Below, piece after piece: positions 25,516 through 32,977 of a stretch of 64,000 nucleotides of DNA. How positions within the stretch are numbered: the stretch's first letter is position 1; each line of letters opens with the position of its first letter. The position numbers and the translations under genes were made by a program. The stretch is from Mycolicibacterium vinylchloridicum (GTDB lineage: Bacteria > Actinomycetota > Actinomycetes > Mycobacteriales > Mycobacteriaceae), in contig NZ_JACBJQ010000011.1 in the NCBI RefSeq assembly GCF_013404075.1, forward strand, positions 62,001 to 126,000, in the 5' to 3' direction. A model generated the notes under the pieces. That model was not told the DNA's origin. It saw nothing but the letters and a program-made list of their open reading frames with translations, and ran no database searches.

Positions 25516-26073
25516 ATGGGCGTTTTGCTCGTCGGTTGTTCCACCGAGCGGACGGCTCCGCCGCCGGCACCCCAGGCCACCGCACCGGTGACATCATCGG
25601 CAGCGGCAACACCGACACCCTCCGCGCCGGCGACTGTCACCGTCACTGTCACACCAAGCTCGACACCACAGTCGACGCCGACCGTGCCAGGTCAATGCGG
25701 CGGCGACGGTCTCGCCGTCACCACAGGCGCCCTGGAGTCAGCGGACACGCAACGTCGCGTCACGGTGTCGTTCAAGAACGTGTCGGCCCATCCCTGCGCG
25801 CTCGTCGGCTATCCGGGCGCAGACCTCGTCACACCGGCCGGTGGTGTGCTCATCAATGTGCCACGCCGCCCGGCCAATGCGGCACCTCACCTGATGCTCG
25901 CCCCGGGTGAAGCCGCCACTGCCGACGTTTCGGCCTCCGCGATCGACGCGACGACGGGCAAAGCGTGTGCACGGTGGGGCACCCTGGTGGTCACGGCACC
26001 CAATGACGTTGTGCCCCACACGATGACCATCGATCTGCCGATCTGCGACGCCTCGGTCAGTTCCGTCGGGTGA
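25516..26073 (+). CDS. DUF4232 lipoprotein, signal peptide apparently frameshifted
   Basis: The 185 residues have a lipobox (LLVGC, Cys8), a Thr/Pro/Ser-rich linker of about 45 residues, and a DUF4232 beta domain (VSFKNVSAHPCALVGYPGAD to CARWGTLVVTAP, ending LPICDASVSSVG) with conserved cysteines. The signal is too short: only seven residues precede the lipobox Cys. Moving the frame by one base in the CCC run at 25502-25504 would join ATG 25485 and give MTYATCLLLTMGVLLVGCS, a more normal signal. This suggests a single-base insertion or sequencing error. As written, export is doubtful. The function of the family is unknown. Confidence 0.7.
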   Translation: MGVLLVGCSTERTAPPPAPQATAPVTSSAAATPTPSAPATVTVTVTPSSTPQSTPTVPGQCGGDGLAVTTGALESADTQRRVTVSFKNVSAHPCALVGYPGADLVTPAGGVLINVPRRPANAAPHLMLAPGEAATADVSASAIDATTGKACARWGTLVVTAPNDVVPHTMTIDLPICDASVSSVG

Positions 26074-26106
26074 GGGGTCGGCTCCAAGCCCGATGTGGTA
26101 CAGAGC

Positions 26107-26502
26107 TCAACCCGCAGCGCCCGCAGTCGTCAGCAGCAGAGCTGCCTCGTTGTAGGGAAACGCTCGGTAGAGGAGGCGAGAACGCGGGACGACCAGCTCC
26201 GCGGCCTCGGCCTTGCTGACCACCCGTGGGTTGACGAGCGCGACGGCCCGGCCACGCTTGCGTAGCACCGTCGGCCCGCCGGCCAGCACGTTCTTCAACC
26301 AGTCCGTCTGTGGGCCGTAGCCGATGAGGACGGCGTAGCCATCATGGGTTTTGAATACCAGAAGGGGCGTTCGATAGCGCTTACCCGACTTCCGCCCGAC
26401 GTGCTCGAGCGTTCCGAGGTTCGGAAGCCACGGTGTGATCCTGCGAGCCGCCGGATTGGTGACTCGTTTGTTGAACTCTGCGACTCGGCGAGGCACGCGC
26501 AT
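26107..26502 (-). CDS. Ddn-like F420-dependent nitroreductase family protein
   Basis: The 131-residue protein has the split beta-barrel of the deazaflavin (F420)-dependent nitroreductase (Ddn/DUF385) family: LGTLEHVGRKSGKRYRTPLL (residues 30-49), DGYAVLIGYGPQTDWLKNVLAGG, and VVPRSRLLYRAFPY. The GRKSGK...TPL pattern binds the F420 phosphate. It should reduce an unknown, possibly lipid or quinone, substrate. It is a single gene, convergent with the lipoprotein gene (33-base gap). Confidence 0.88.
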   Translation of the reverse strand: MRVPRRVAEFNKRVTNPAARRITPWLPNLGTLEHVGRKSGKRYRTPLLVFKTHDGYAVLIGYGPQTDWLKNVLAGGPTVLRKRGRAVALVNPRVVSKAEAAELVVPRSRLLYRAFPYNEAALLLTTAGAAG

Positions 26503-26590
26503 GCTCGGAGTCTAGGTATGACCGACGTTCCTCGACAGCGACCGCTCGCATGTTGGAGCAAAGAACGGCCTCTACCTGCAAGAACATCGG

Positions 26591-26664
26591 TGCCCCCAGT
26601 CAGATTTGAACTGACACTGTGCGGATTTTAAGTCCGCTGCCTCTGCCGATTGGGCTATGGGGGC
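26591..26664 (-). tRNA. tRNA with UAA anticodon (Leu), class I-like body
   Basis: The minus strand folds into a 74-nt cloverleaf: acceptor stem GCCCCCA/TGGGGGC (7 bp), anticodon stem GCGGA/TCCGC with loop CTTAAAA (anticodon UAA, reads UUA), T-arm GTCAG-TTCAAAT-CTGAC, and discriminator A. No CCA is encoded. The variable loop is only five bases (ACAGT), whereas bacterial leucine tRNAs normally have a long variable arm. Confidence 0.88.
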
Positions 26665-26706
26665 CGCACCGCGCGTAAACCCGGTCCAAGCACCGTACCC
26701 ACAGCA

Positions 26707-26741
26707 CGACACCCCGGGGGAAGGGGCCACCCGGGGTGTCG
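26707..26741 (-). terminator. hairpin terminator after dctA
   Basis: CGACACCCCGGG (26707-26718) and its exact complement at 26730-26741 form a 12-bp stem with an 11-nt loop, 13 bases beyond the dctA stop and before the tRNA on the same strand. There is no T-run. Confidence 0.8.
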
Positions 26742-26753
26742 CGAGCTGGGTTA

Positions 26754-28127
26754 TCAGGCGGCGACCGCCTCCTTCTGTGCCGGCTTGTGATCGTCGTCGA
26801 GCATCGTCAGCTCGTCGAACGGCTCGCGACCGCTCAATACCGCGGACACCTTCTCGTTGTTCACCGTCTTGGTCCACGACCCAACCAGCAACGTGGCCAC
26901 CGCGTTGCCGGAGAAGTTGGTCACCGCCCGCGCCTCCGACATGAACCGGTCGATCCCGACGATCAACCCCACCCCGTCGAGCAGCTCGGGCCGATGCGCC
27001 TGAAGACCGCCGGCCAGCGTCGCCAGCCCGGCCCCGCTCACGCCGGCCGCACCCTTGGACGCCACGATCATGAACACCAGCAGACCGATCTGCTCGCCCA
27101 CCGACAGCGGGTCGCCCAGTGCGTCGGCGATGAACAGCGACGCCATCGTCAGATAGATCGCGGTCCCATCCAAGTTGAACGAATATCCGGTCGGCACAAC
27201 AACACCCACCGTACTCTGCTGCACACCCAGGTGTTCCATCTTGGCGATCAGCCGCGGCAGCGCGGACTCCGACGACGACGTCGCGAAGATCAGCAGATAC
27301 TCCCGCGCCAGGTAGCGCACCAGCTTGAAGATCGACACGCCTGCCACCATCCGAAGCAGCGCGCCGAGCACCCCGAACACGAACACCACGCAGGTCAGGT
27401 AGAAGCCCAGCATCAGCACCAGCAGGTTGGTCACCGCGCTCCACCCGGTCTGACCCACCACGTTGGCCATCGCACCGAACGCGCCAATCGGGGCCAGCCA
27501 CAACACCATTGACAGGATCTTGAACACCAGCCGCTGCAGATGCTCCACCCCACGCAGGATCGGCTCACCCTTAGTGCCCATCGCCTGGATCGCGAACCCA
27601 ACCAACAGCGCCACGAACAACCCCTGCAGCACGTTGCCGTCAGTCAGCGACGAGAACAGCGACGTCGGGATGATGTGCTGGATGAAATCCACCAAACCGC
27701 CTGACTCATGCGCCTTCTCGGCCAACTCCGCACCCTTGCCGGCCGTCGACTCCGACAGCTTGAGGCTGCTGCCGGGATGCAGCAGGTTACCGACCAGCAG
27801 GCCGATACCCAGCGCGATCGTCGACATCACCAGGAAATAGCCGAACGCCAGCCCGCCGACCTTGCCGACGGTGGCGGCCTTACGTACCGATCCGATGCCC
27901 AGCACGATCGTGCAGAAGATCACCGGGACGATCATCATCTTGATCAGGGCGACGAACATCGTCCCCAGGACGCCGACCTCCTTACCCACGCTAGGAGCCA
28001 TCAGCCCGACGGCGATACCGCCGACCACCGCGACGAGGACGGCGATGTACAGCCAGTGCGTGCGATCCCGGCGCTTGGGCGGCGCGGGCTTGTCGTCGCC
28101 GCCTGGACGATCCACAACCGTGGTCAT
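26754..28127 (-). CDS. dctA: C4-dicarboxylate/cation symporter DctA
   Basis: The 457-residue protein belongs to the dicarboxylate/amino acid:cation symporter family with about eight helices and re-entrant loops. Signature elements are FATSSSESALPRLIAKME (serine-rich loop, about 285-302), VPTGYSFNLDGTAIYLTMAS (about 314-333), SKGAAGVSGAGLATLAGGLQ and VGIDRFMSEARAVTNFSGN (binding-site Asp/Arg/Asn). It imports succinate, fumarate and malate with protons. The gene is divergent from a CitA/DcuS-like kinase and DcuR-like regulator, which very likely induce it. A CRP-like palindrome lies in the shared 105-base promoter region. Confidence 0.93.
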   Translation of the reverse strand: MTTVVDRPGGDDKPAPPKRRDRTHWLYIAVLVAVVGGIAVGLMAPSVGKEVGVLGTMFVALIKMMIVPVIFCTIVLGIGSVRKAATVGKVGGLAFGYFLVMSTIALGIGLLVGNLLHPGSSLKLSESTAGKGAELAEKAHESGGLVDFIQHIIPTSLFSSLTDGNVLQGLFVALLVGFAIQAMGTKGEPILRGVEHLQRLVFKILSMVLWLAPIGAFGAMANVVGQTGWSAVTNLLVLMLGFYLTCVVFVFGVLGALLRMVAGVSIFKLVRYLAREYLLIFATSSSESALPRLIAKMEHLGVQQSTVGVVVPTGYSFNLDGTAIYLTMASLFIADALGDPLSVGEQIGLLVFMIVASKGAAGVSGAGLATLAGGLQAHRPELLDGVGLIVGIDRFMSEARAVTNFSGNAVATLLVGSWTKTVNNEKVSAVLSGREPFDELTMLDDDHKPAQKEAVAA

Positions 28128-28182
28128 GAGCGGTTTCCTTCCGATGAGACAGCAATAGGTCTGAAAGGATGGTTTACCCTCA

Positions 28183-28198
28183 CGTGACGCAGGTCACG
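28183..28198. promoter_or_regulatory. CRP-like palindrome between dctA and the two-component genes
   Basis: CGTGACGCAGGTCACG is a perfect 16-bp palindrome fitting GTGA-N6-TCAC, one mismatch per half from the CRP consensus. It lies 56 bases before dctA and 35 bases before the kinase start, so it may give cAMP control of dicarboxylate uptake. Confidence 0.5.
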
Positions 28199-28232
28199 CT
28201 TTAGTTCATTACGTTCATCGCGGAGGTGCGCA

Positions 28233-29765
28233 GTGGCCGTACTCCCCCGCTCGCTGGCCGGGCAGGCCTTCGCGCTGCAGGCCGCGATCATCGTCTTGGT
28301 GGTCCTGGCCGGCAGCACCCTTGCCCTGCTCGACGCCAAGAGCGACGCCGACGCCGCCGCCCGCCAGCAGGTCACCGCCATCGCCGTCGCGCTGGCCGAC
28401 TCACCCTCGACCGCGACGGCCATCGAAAGCGGCAACGCCGCAACGGTTCTGCAACCGGTCACCGAGGCTGTCCGCAAGAGCACCGACATCGCCTTCATCA
28501 CGATCATGGCGCCCGACCGCACCCGTTTCACCCACACCAACCCCGACCAGATCGGCCAGAAGTACATCGGCACCATCGAACCGGCGCTGCGCGGCGAAAC
28601 CTACACCGAGGTCTACACCGGCACGCTGGGCCCGTCGGTGCGCACCATCGCGCCGGTGCGCGACGCCCAGGGCCAGATCATCGGCCTGGTCGCGGCGGGC
28701 ATCACCACCGAGACCCTCGCCGCGCACTGGCGTTCGCAATGGCCGGCCATCGTCGGCTTCGGCATGGGTGCGCTGGCACTGTCCTTCATCGGCATCTGGG
28801 CCATCCGCCGCCGCGTCCTGACCCAGACGCACGGCCTCGCGCCCGACGAACTTCGGGTGATGTACGACCATCACGACGCGATCCTGCACTCCGTCTCCGA
28901 GGGACTGATCGTCCTCGACCGCAACGGCGTGGCCCTGGCCAACGACGAGGCCCGCCGGCTGCTGGCCCTGCCGTCCGGGCCTATCACCCGCGCTGACCTG
29001 CCAGAGTTCTTGCGCGGCAACGATCCCGGCGTGCGTGACGAGGTCCGGCTCACCGACGACCGGGTGCTGGTGGTGAACCGCTCTCAGGTGAGCGCCTCGG
29101 ACTCCGAGGTCGTCACGATCCGCGATCGCACCGAACTACAAGGCGCCCTCGGCGAATTGAGCTCGCTGCAGGGGTTCACCGATTCACTGCGCGCACAGGC
29201 CCACGAGTCGGCGAACAAGCTGCACACCGTCATCACCCTGGTCGAGATGGGCCGGCCCGAGGAAGCCGTCAAGTTCGCCACCCAGGAGCTGGCGCTGTCC
29301 CAGCAACTCGTCGACCGGGTCTCCGACGCCGTCGCAGAACCCGCTCTGGTCGCCCTGCTGCTGGGCAAGACCGCCGAGGCCGACGAACGCGGCATCGAAC
29401 TGACCATCACCGAGGAAACCCATCTGCCCGCCGAGTCACTGCTGAGCTCGCAGGAGATGGTCACCGTGCTGGGCAACCTGATCGACAACGCCATGGACGC
29501 CTGCGACCGCGACGACCCGTGGGTCGAGGTCACCGTCAACCAGACCGACGACGAGCTACAGATCCAGGTCGCCGACAGCGGGCCGGGCATGGATGCCGAG
29601 ACATTCCAGCGGGCCATGCAACGCGGCTACTCGACGAAATCCGGCACCGACGCCGGCCACCAGGGCTTGGGGCTCGCGCTGGTGGCCCAGACCGTCAACC
29701 GCCACGGCGGCAGCCTGAGCGCGGATCTCACCTACGGTTCGGTGGTGACGGTGACCATCCCATGA
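28233..29765 (+). CDS. CitA/DcuS-type sensor histidine kinase
   Basis: From GTG 28233 (GGAGGTGC upstream) the 510-residue kinase has TM1 (about 10-32), an extracytoplasmic PAS-like sensor (about 35-165, IAFITIMAPDRTRFTHTN and YTGTLGPSVRTIAPV), TM2 (about 170-190), a cytoplasmic PAS (about 205-290), a SpoOB-like phosphoacceptor region (LRAQAHESANKLHTVITLVE, phospho-His in AHE) and an ATPase with NLIDNAMDAC, DSGPGM and GLGLALV. This is the layout of citrate/fumarate sensors CitA and DcuS. Its gene overlaps that of the regulator (ATGA) and faces dctA, so it most likely senses C4-dicarboxylates outside the cell. Confidence 0.92.
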   Translation: MAVLPRSLAGQAFALQAAIIVLVVLAGSTLALLDAKSDADAAARQQVTAIAVALADSPSTATAIESGNAATVLQPVTEAVRKSTDIAFITIMAPDRTRFTHTNPDQIGQKYIGTIEPALRGETYTEVYTGTLGPSVRTIAPVRDAQGQIIGLVAAGITTETLAAHWRSQWPAIVGFGMGALALSFIGIWAIRRRVLTQTHGLAPDELRVMYDHHDAILHSVSEGLIVLDRNGVALANDEARRLLALPSGPITRADLPEFLRGNDPGVRDEVRLTDDRVLVVNRSQVSASDSEVVTIRDRTELQGALGELSSLQGFTDSLRAQAHESANKLHTVITLVEMGRPEEAVKFATQELALSQQLVDRVSDAVAEPALVALLLGKTAEADERGIELTITEETHLPAESLLSSQEMVTVLGNLIDNAMDACDRDDPWVEVTVNQTDDELQIQVADSGPGMDAETFQRAMQRGYSTKSGTDAGHQGLGLALVAQTVNRHGGSLSADLTYGSVVTVTIP

Positions 29766-30442
29766 TCAACGTTCTGATCGTCGAGGACGACCCGCTGATC
29801 GCCGAGGCGCATCAGACGTATCTGACTCGGCTGCAAGGGTTTACCGTCACCGGGCTGGCACACACCGCGCGTGACGCGATGCGCATCGCCTCCGAAGCCG
29901 AGGCCCCGGTCGACCTGGTCCTGCTCGACCTCGGCCTGCCCGACGCCAGCGGTATCGCCCTGGCCTCGGCGCTGTCCGGGTTGCGGCCCGCGCCCGACAT
30001 CATCGCGATCACCTCCGAGCGTGATCTGGAAATGGTGCGCGCCGCGGTCGCCCACGGGGCGCTGGCTTATCTGCTCAAGCCGTTCACGTTCGCGGCGTTT
30101 CGTGACCGCCTCGAGCGCTACCGCCGCTACCGCGAGGCGCTGCCCGCCGGAACGGACGCCGCCAGCCAGGCCGAAGTCGATCGTGCGCTGGGCGAATTGC
30201 GGATCAGCACGGATCGATCGGTAGCCCCGAAGGGCGCGGCACCGGCCACCACCGATGGGATCGCCCGCGCAGTGCGCGACCGCGCCGACGGGCTGACCGC
30301 CGAGGAGGCTGCCAAGTTGGTGGGGGTGTCCCGGGTGACCGCGTGGCGCTATCTGGAACGGCTGGCCGACGACGGAACCGTCACCCGGGTGACCGAATAC
30401 GGCAAGACGGGGCGACCCAGTACGCGCTACCAGTGGCGTTGA
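29762..30442 (+). CDS. CitB/DcuR-type response regulator
   Basis: The 226-residue protein has a receiver domain (LIVEDDPLIAEAHQTYL acid pocket, phospho-Asp in LVLLDLGLPD near residue 58, Lys in YLLKPF) and a C-terminal helix-turn-helix (LTAEEAAKLVGVSRVTAWRYL, about 178-198) followed by a wing (TEYGKTGRPSTRYQW). This is the CitB/DcuR architecture. It is translationally coupled to the kinase and probably activates the divergent dctA. Confidence 0.92.
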   Translation: MINVLIVEDDPLIAEAHQTYLTRLQGFTVTGLAHTARDAMRIASEAEAPVDLVLLDLGLPDASGIALASALSGLRPAPDIIAITSERDLEMVRAAVAHGALAYLLKPFTFAAFRDRLERYRRYREALPAGTDAASQAEVDRALGELRISTDRSVAPKGAAPATTDGIARAVRDRADGLTAEEAAKLVGVSRVTAWRYLERLADDGTVTRVTEYGKTGRPSTRYQWR

Positions 30443-30453
30443 GGTTCATCGAG

Positions 30454-30501
30454 TCAGAACAGAGATCGCAATTCTGCGACAGAAAGCGATCTGCGTTCTG
30501 A
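30454..30501. terminator. long imperfect hairpin, bidirectional terminator
   Basis: A 16-base arm TCAGAACAGAGATCGC (30454-30469) pairs with 30486-30501 at 14 of 16 positions. Inside the loop TTCTG-CGA-CAGAA (30472-30484) makes a second stem, so the 48 bases fold almost end to end. It lies between the convergent response regulator and SDR genes. Confidence 0.65.
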
Positions 30502-30511
30502 ATAGATGGGA

Positions 30512-31348
30512 TCAGGCGTCGTCGAAGTCCGTCGACACCGACAAGTCGCGCCAGGCCTTCTGCTCAGCGGCTACGAAATCCAGCTTGGCGGCGATCCCGG
30601 CGAACGCATCGCTGCCCAACTGGATTCGCAGCGGCGGCTTCTCGGTCGCGCCCAGCTTCAGTATGGCCGCCACCGCCTTGACCGGGTCACCGGGCTGATT
30701 GTGGTTGGCCGTCGCGGCATGTGCCCGCGTCGCACCCGCCGTCTCGGCGTAGTCGTCGATCACGCCGTCCTCGGTGTGCAAGCTGGAAGCGTCCAGGAAG
30801 TCGGTGCGGAAATACCCGGGCTCCACGATCGTCACCGAAATACCCAGCGGGCCAACCTCATCAGCAAGCGCCTCGGAGATGCCCTCCAACGCGAATTTCG
30901 TGGAGCAGTAGATCCCCCACCCCGCCGAACTCCGGAAGCCGCCGATCGACGACAGGTTGATGATGTGGCCCGAACGCTGCGCGCGCAGGGTGGGCAGCAC
31001 CGCGCGCAGCACATTGAGAACGCCGAACACGTTGGCGTCGTACACGCCACGAACGGCCGCGTCGCTGGCCTCCTCCACCGCGGAGAGCAGGCCCCGGCCG
31101 GCATTGTTGACCACGACATCGATCCTGCCGAAACGCTCGACCGATGCCGCGACTGCCGCCTGTGCTGCCGCCTCGTCGGTCACGTCGAGTGCCACGGCCA
31201 GCAGGTGATCGCCGGCGTCCGGGAATTGCTCGGTGATGGTCTTCGGGTCGCGCGCTGTCGCGACCACCTGATGGCCCGCAGCCAGGGCCTGCCCCACGAT
31301 CTCCGCACCGAAGCCCCGCGAGGCTCCTGTCACAAACCACACGCTCAT
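30512..31348 (-). CDS. short-chain dehydrogenase/reductase
   Basis: From ATG 31348 the protein has 278 residues: VTGASRGFGAEIVGQAL (cofactor loop), ATARDPKT (Arg suggests NADP), VNNAGRG, INLSSIGGF and YCSTKFALEGISEALADEV (catalytic Tyr/Lys). The C-terminal part, VEPGYFRTDFLDASSL and beyond, matches oxidoreductases of the divergent YbbO type. The substrate is unknown. An in-frame TTG at 31360 is a weaker start. It diverges from the mmsA operon, with an 18-bp palindrome in the 108-base gap. Confidence 0.88.
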   Translation of the reverse strand: MSVWFVTGASRGFGAEIVGQALAAGHQVVATARDPKTITEQFPDAGDHLLAVALDVTDEAAAQAAVAASVERFGRIDVVVNNAGRGLLSAVEEASDAAVRGVYDANVFGVLNVLRAVLPTLRAQRSGHIINLSSIGGFRSSAGWGIYCSTKFALEGISEALADEVGPLGISVTIVEPGYFRTDFLDASSLHTEDGVIDDYAETAGATRAHAATANHNQPGDPVKAVAAILKLGATEKPPLRIQLGSDAFAGIAAKLDFVAAEQKAWRDLSVSTDFDDA

Positions 31349-31408
31349 GCGTTTATCCAACTACACCGGGTCCGGTTGTATGCCCCCTTGCGGAGCCGGT
31401 CAACGCGT

Positions 31409-31426
31409 TACTAGGATGTCCTAGTA
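31409..31426. promoter_or_regulatory. 18-bp palindromic operator before mmsA
   Basis: TACTAGGATGTCCTAGTA has nine-base arms including the central T and G, of which the outer eight pairs are perfect. It lies 31 bases before the mmsA start, where it would overlap a promoter. A TetR- or MarR-type repressor is the likely ligand; the MarR gene at the far end of the operon (35024-35548) is a candidate. Confidence 0.6.
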
Positions 31427-31456
31427 TTCAGCCGCCAGGTCAGCCAAGGGGCAGTC

Positions 31457-32977
31457 ATGAGCACAACCATCCAGCACTTCATCGACGGACAGCGCAGCAA
31501 TCTGTCCAGCACGCGCACCGCCGACGTCCTCAATCCGAGCACCGGCGAGGTGCAGGCCCAGGTGCTCCTGGCCTCAGCCGCCGACGTCGACACCGCGGTG
31601 GCCTCAGCCGTCGAAGCACAGAAGGAATGGGCCGCCTGGAACCCCCAGCGCCGGGCCCGCGTGATGATGAAGTTCATCGAGCTGGTCAATGCCAACACCG
31701 ACGAGCTCGCCGAGCTGCTGTCCATCGAGCACGGCAAGACCGTTGCCGACTCCCGCGGTGACATCCAGCGCGGCATCGAGGTCATCGAGTTCGCCATCGG
31801 CATCCCGCACCTACTCAAGGGCGAGTTCACCGAGGGCGCCGGGGGCGGCATCGACGTGTACTCGATCCGCCAGCCGCTCGGGGTGGTCGCCGGCATCACG
31901 CCGTTCAACTTCCCCGCGATGATCCCGCTGTGGAAAGCCGGCCCCGCACTGGCATGCGGTAACGCGTTCATCCTCAAGCCCTCCGAGCGCGACCCCTCGG
32001 TCCCGGTGCGCCTGGCCGAACTGTTCCTCGAAGCCGGGCTGCCCGCCGGTGTATTCCAGGTCGTGCAGGGCGACAAGGAGGCCGTCGACGCGATCCTGCA
32101 TCACCCCGACATCAAGGCTGTCGGCTTCGTCGGCAGCTCCGATATCGCGCAGTACATCTACTCCACCGCCGCAGCCAACGGTAAGCGTTCCCAGTGCTTC
32201 GGCGGCGCCAAGAACCACATGATCGTCATGCCTGACGCCGATCTGGACCAGGCCGTCGACGCCCTCATCGGAGCCGGCTACGGCAGCGCCGGCGAGCGCT
32301 GCATGGCCATCAGCGTCGCCGTGCCCGTCGGCGAAGAGACCGCAAACCGGTTGCGCGCCAGGCTCGTCGAGCGGATCAACAACCTGCGCGTCGGCCACAG
32401 TCTGGACCCCAAGGCCGATTACGGGCCACTGGTCACCGGCGCCGCCCTCAAGCGGGTCCGTGACTACATCGACGCCGGTGTGGCCGCCGGCGCCGAGATC
32501 GTGGTCGACGGTCGCGAGAAGGCCAGCGACGAGCTGACTTTCGCCGACGCCAGCCTGGAGGGTGGCTTCTTCATCGGCCCCACCCTGTTCGACCACGTCA
32601 CCACCGACATGTCGATCTACACCGACGAGATCTTCGGCCCGGTGCTGTGCATCGTGCGGGCTCATGATTACGAAGAGGCCCTGCGCCTGCCCACCGAGCA
32701 CGAGTACGGCAACGGGGTGGCCATCTTCACCCGCGACGGCGATGCCGCCCGCGACTTCGTGTCCCGGGTTCAGGTCGGCATGGTCGGCGTCAACGTGCCG
32801 ATCCCGGTTCCGGTGTCCTACCACACCTTCGGCGGCTGGAAGCGCTCCGGCTTCGGCGACCTCAACCAGCACGGTCCGCACTCGATCCTGTTCTACACCA
32901 AGACCAAGACCGTCACCGAGCGGTGGCCATCAGGCATCAAGGACGGCGCCGAGTTCGTCATCCCCACGATGCAATGA
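31457..32977 (+). CDS. mmsA: methylmalonate-semialdehyde dehydrogenase (CoA-acylating)
   Basis: The 506-residue aldehyde dehydrogenase has ITPFNFPAMIPLWKAGPALA (cofactor region), ILKPSERDPS, FVGSSDIAQYIY and the catalytic cysteine in AGERCMAISVAVPVGE, the MMSDH signature. It ends FYTKTKTVTERWPSG. It oxidises methylmalonate or malonate semialdehyde to propionyl- or acetyl-CoA, the end of valine and beta-alanine breakdown. It is the first gene of an operon with the acyl-CoA dehydrogenase (ATGA overlap) and mmsB. The order equals Rv0753c-Rv0751c. Confidence 0.95.
   Translation: MSTTIQHFIDGQRSNLSSTRTADVLNPSTGEVQAQVLLASAADVDTAVASAVEAQKEWAAWNPQRRARVMMKFIELVNANTDELAELLSIEHGKTVADSRGDIQRGIEVIEFAIGIPHLLKGEFTEGAGGGIDVYSIRQPLGVVAGITPFNFPAMIPLWKAGPALACGNAFILKPSERDPSVPVRLAELFLEAGLPAGVFQVVQGDKEAVDAILHHPDIKAVGFVGSSDIAQYIYSTAAANGKRSQCFGGAKNHMIVMPDADLDQAVDALIGAGYGSAGERCMAISVAVPVGEETANRLRARLVERINNLRVGHSLDPKADYGPLVTGAALKRVRDYIDAGVAAGAEIVVDGREKASDELTFADASLEGGFFIGPTLFDHVTTDMSIYTDEIFGPVLCIVRAHDYEEALRLPTEHEYGNGVAIFTRDGDAARDFVSRVQVGMVGVNVPIPVPVSYHTFGGWKRSGFGDLNQHGPHSILFYTKTKTVTERWPSGIKDGAEFVIPTMQ

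Noticed and set aside
25182..25910. Plus-strand frame overlapping the start of the DUF4232 lipoprotein
   Set aside because: Only the first ~65 codons look protein-like; the rest is Arg/His-rich shadow of the lipoprotein gene.
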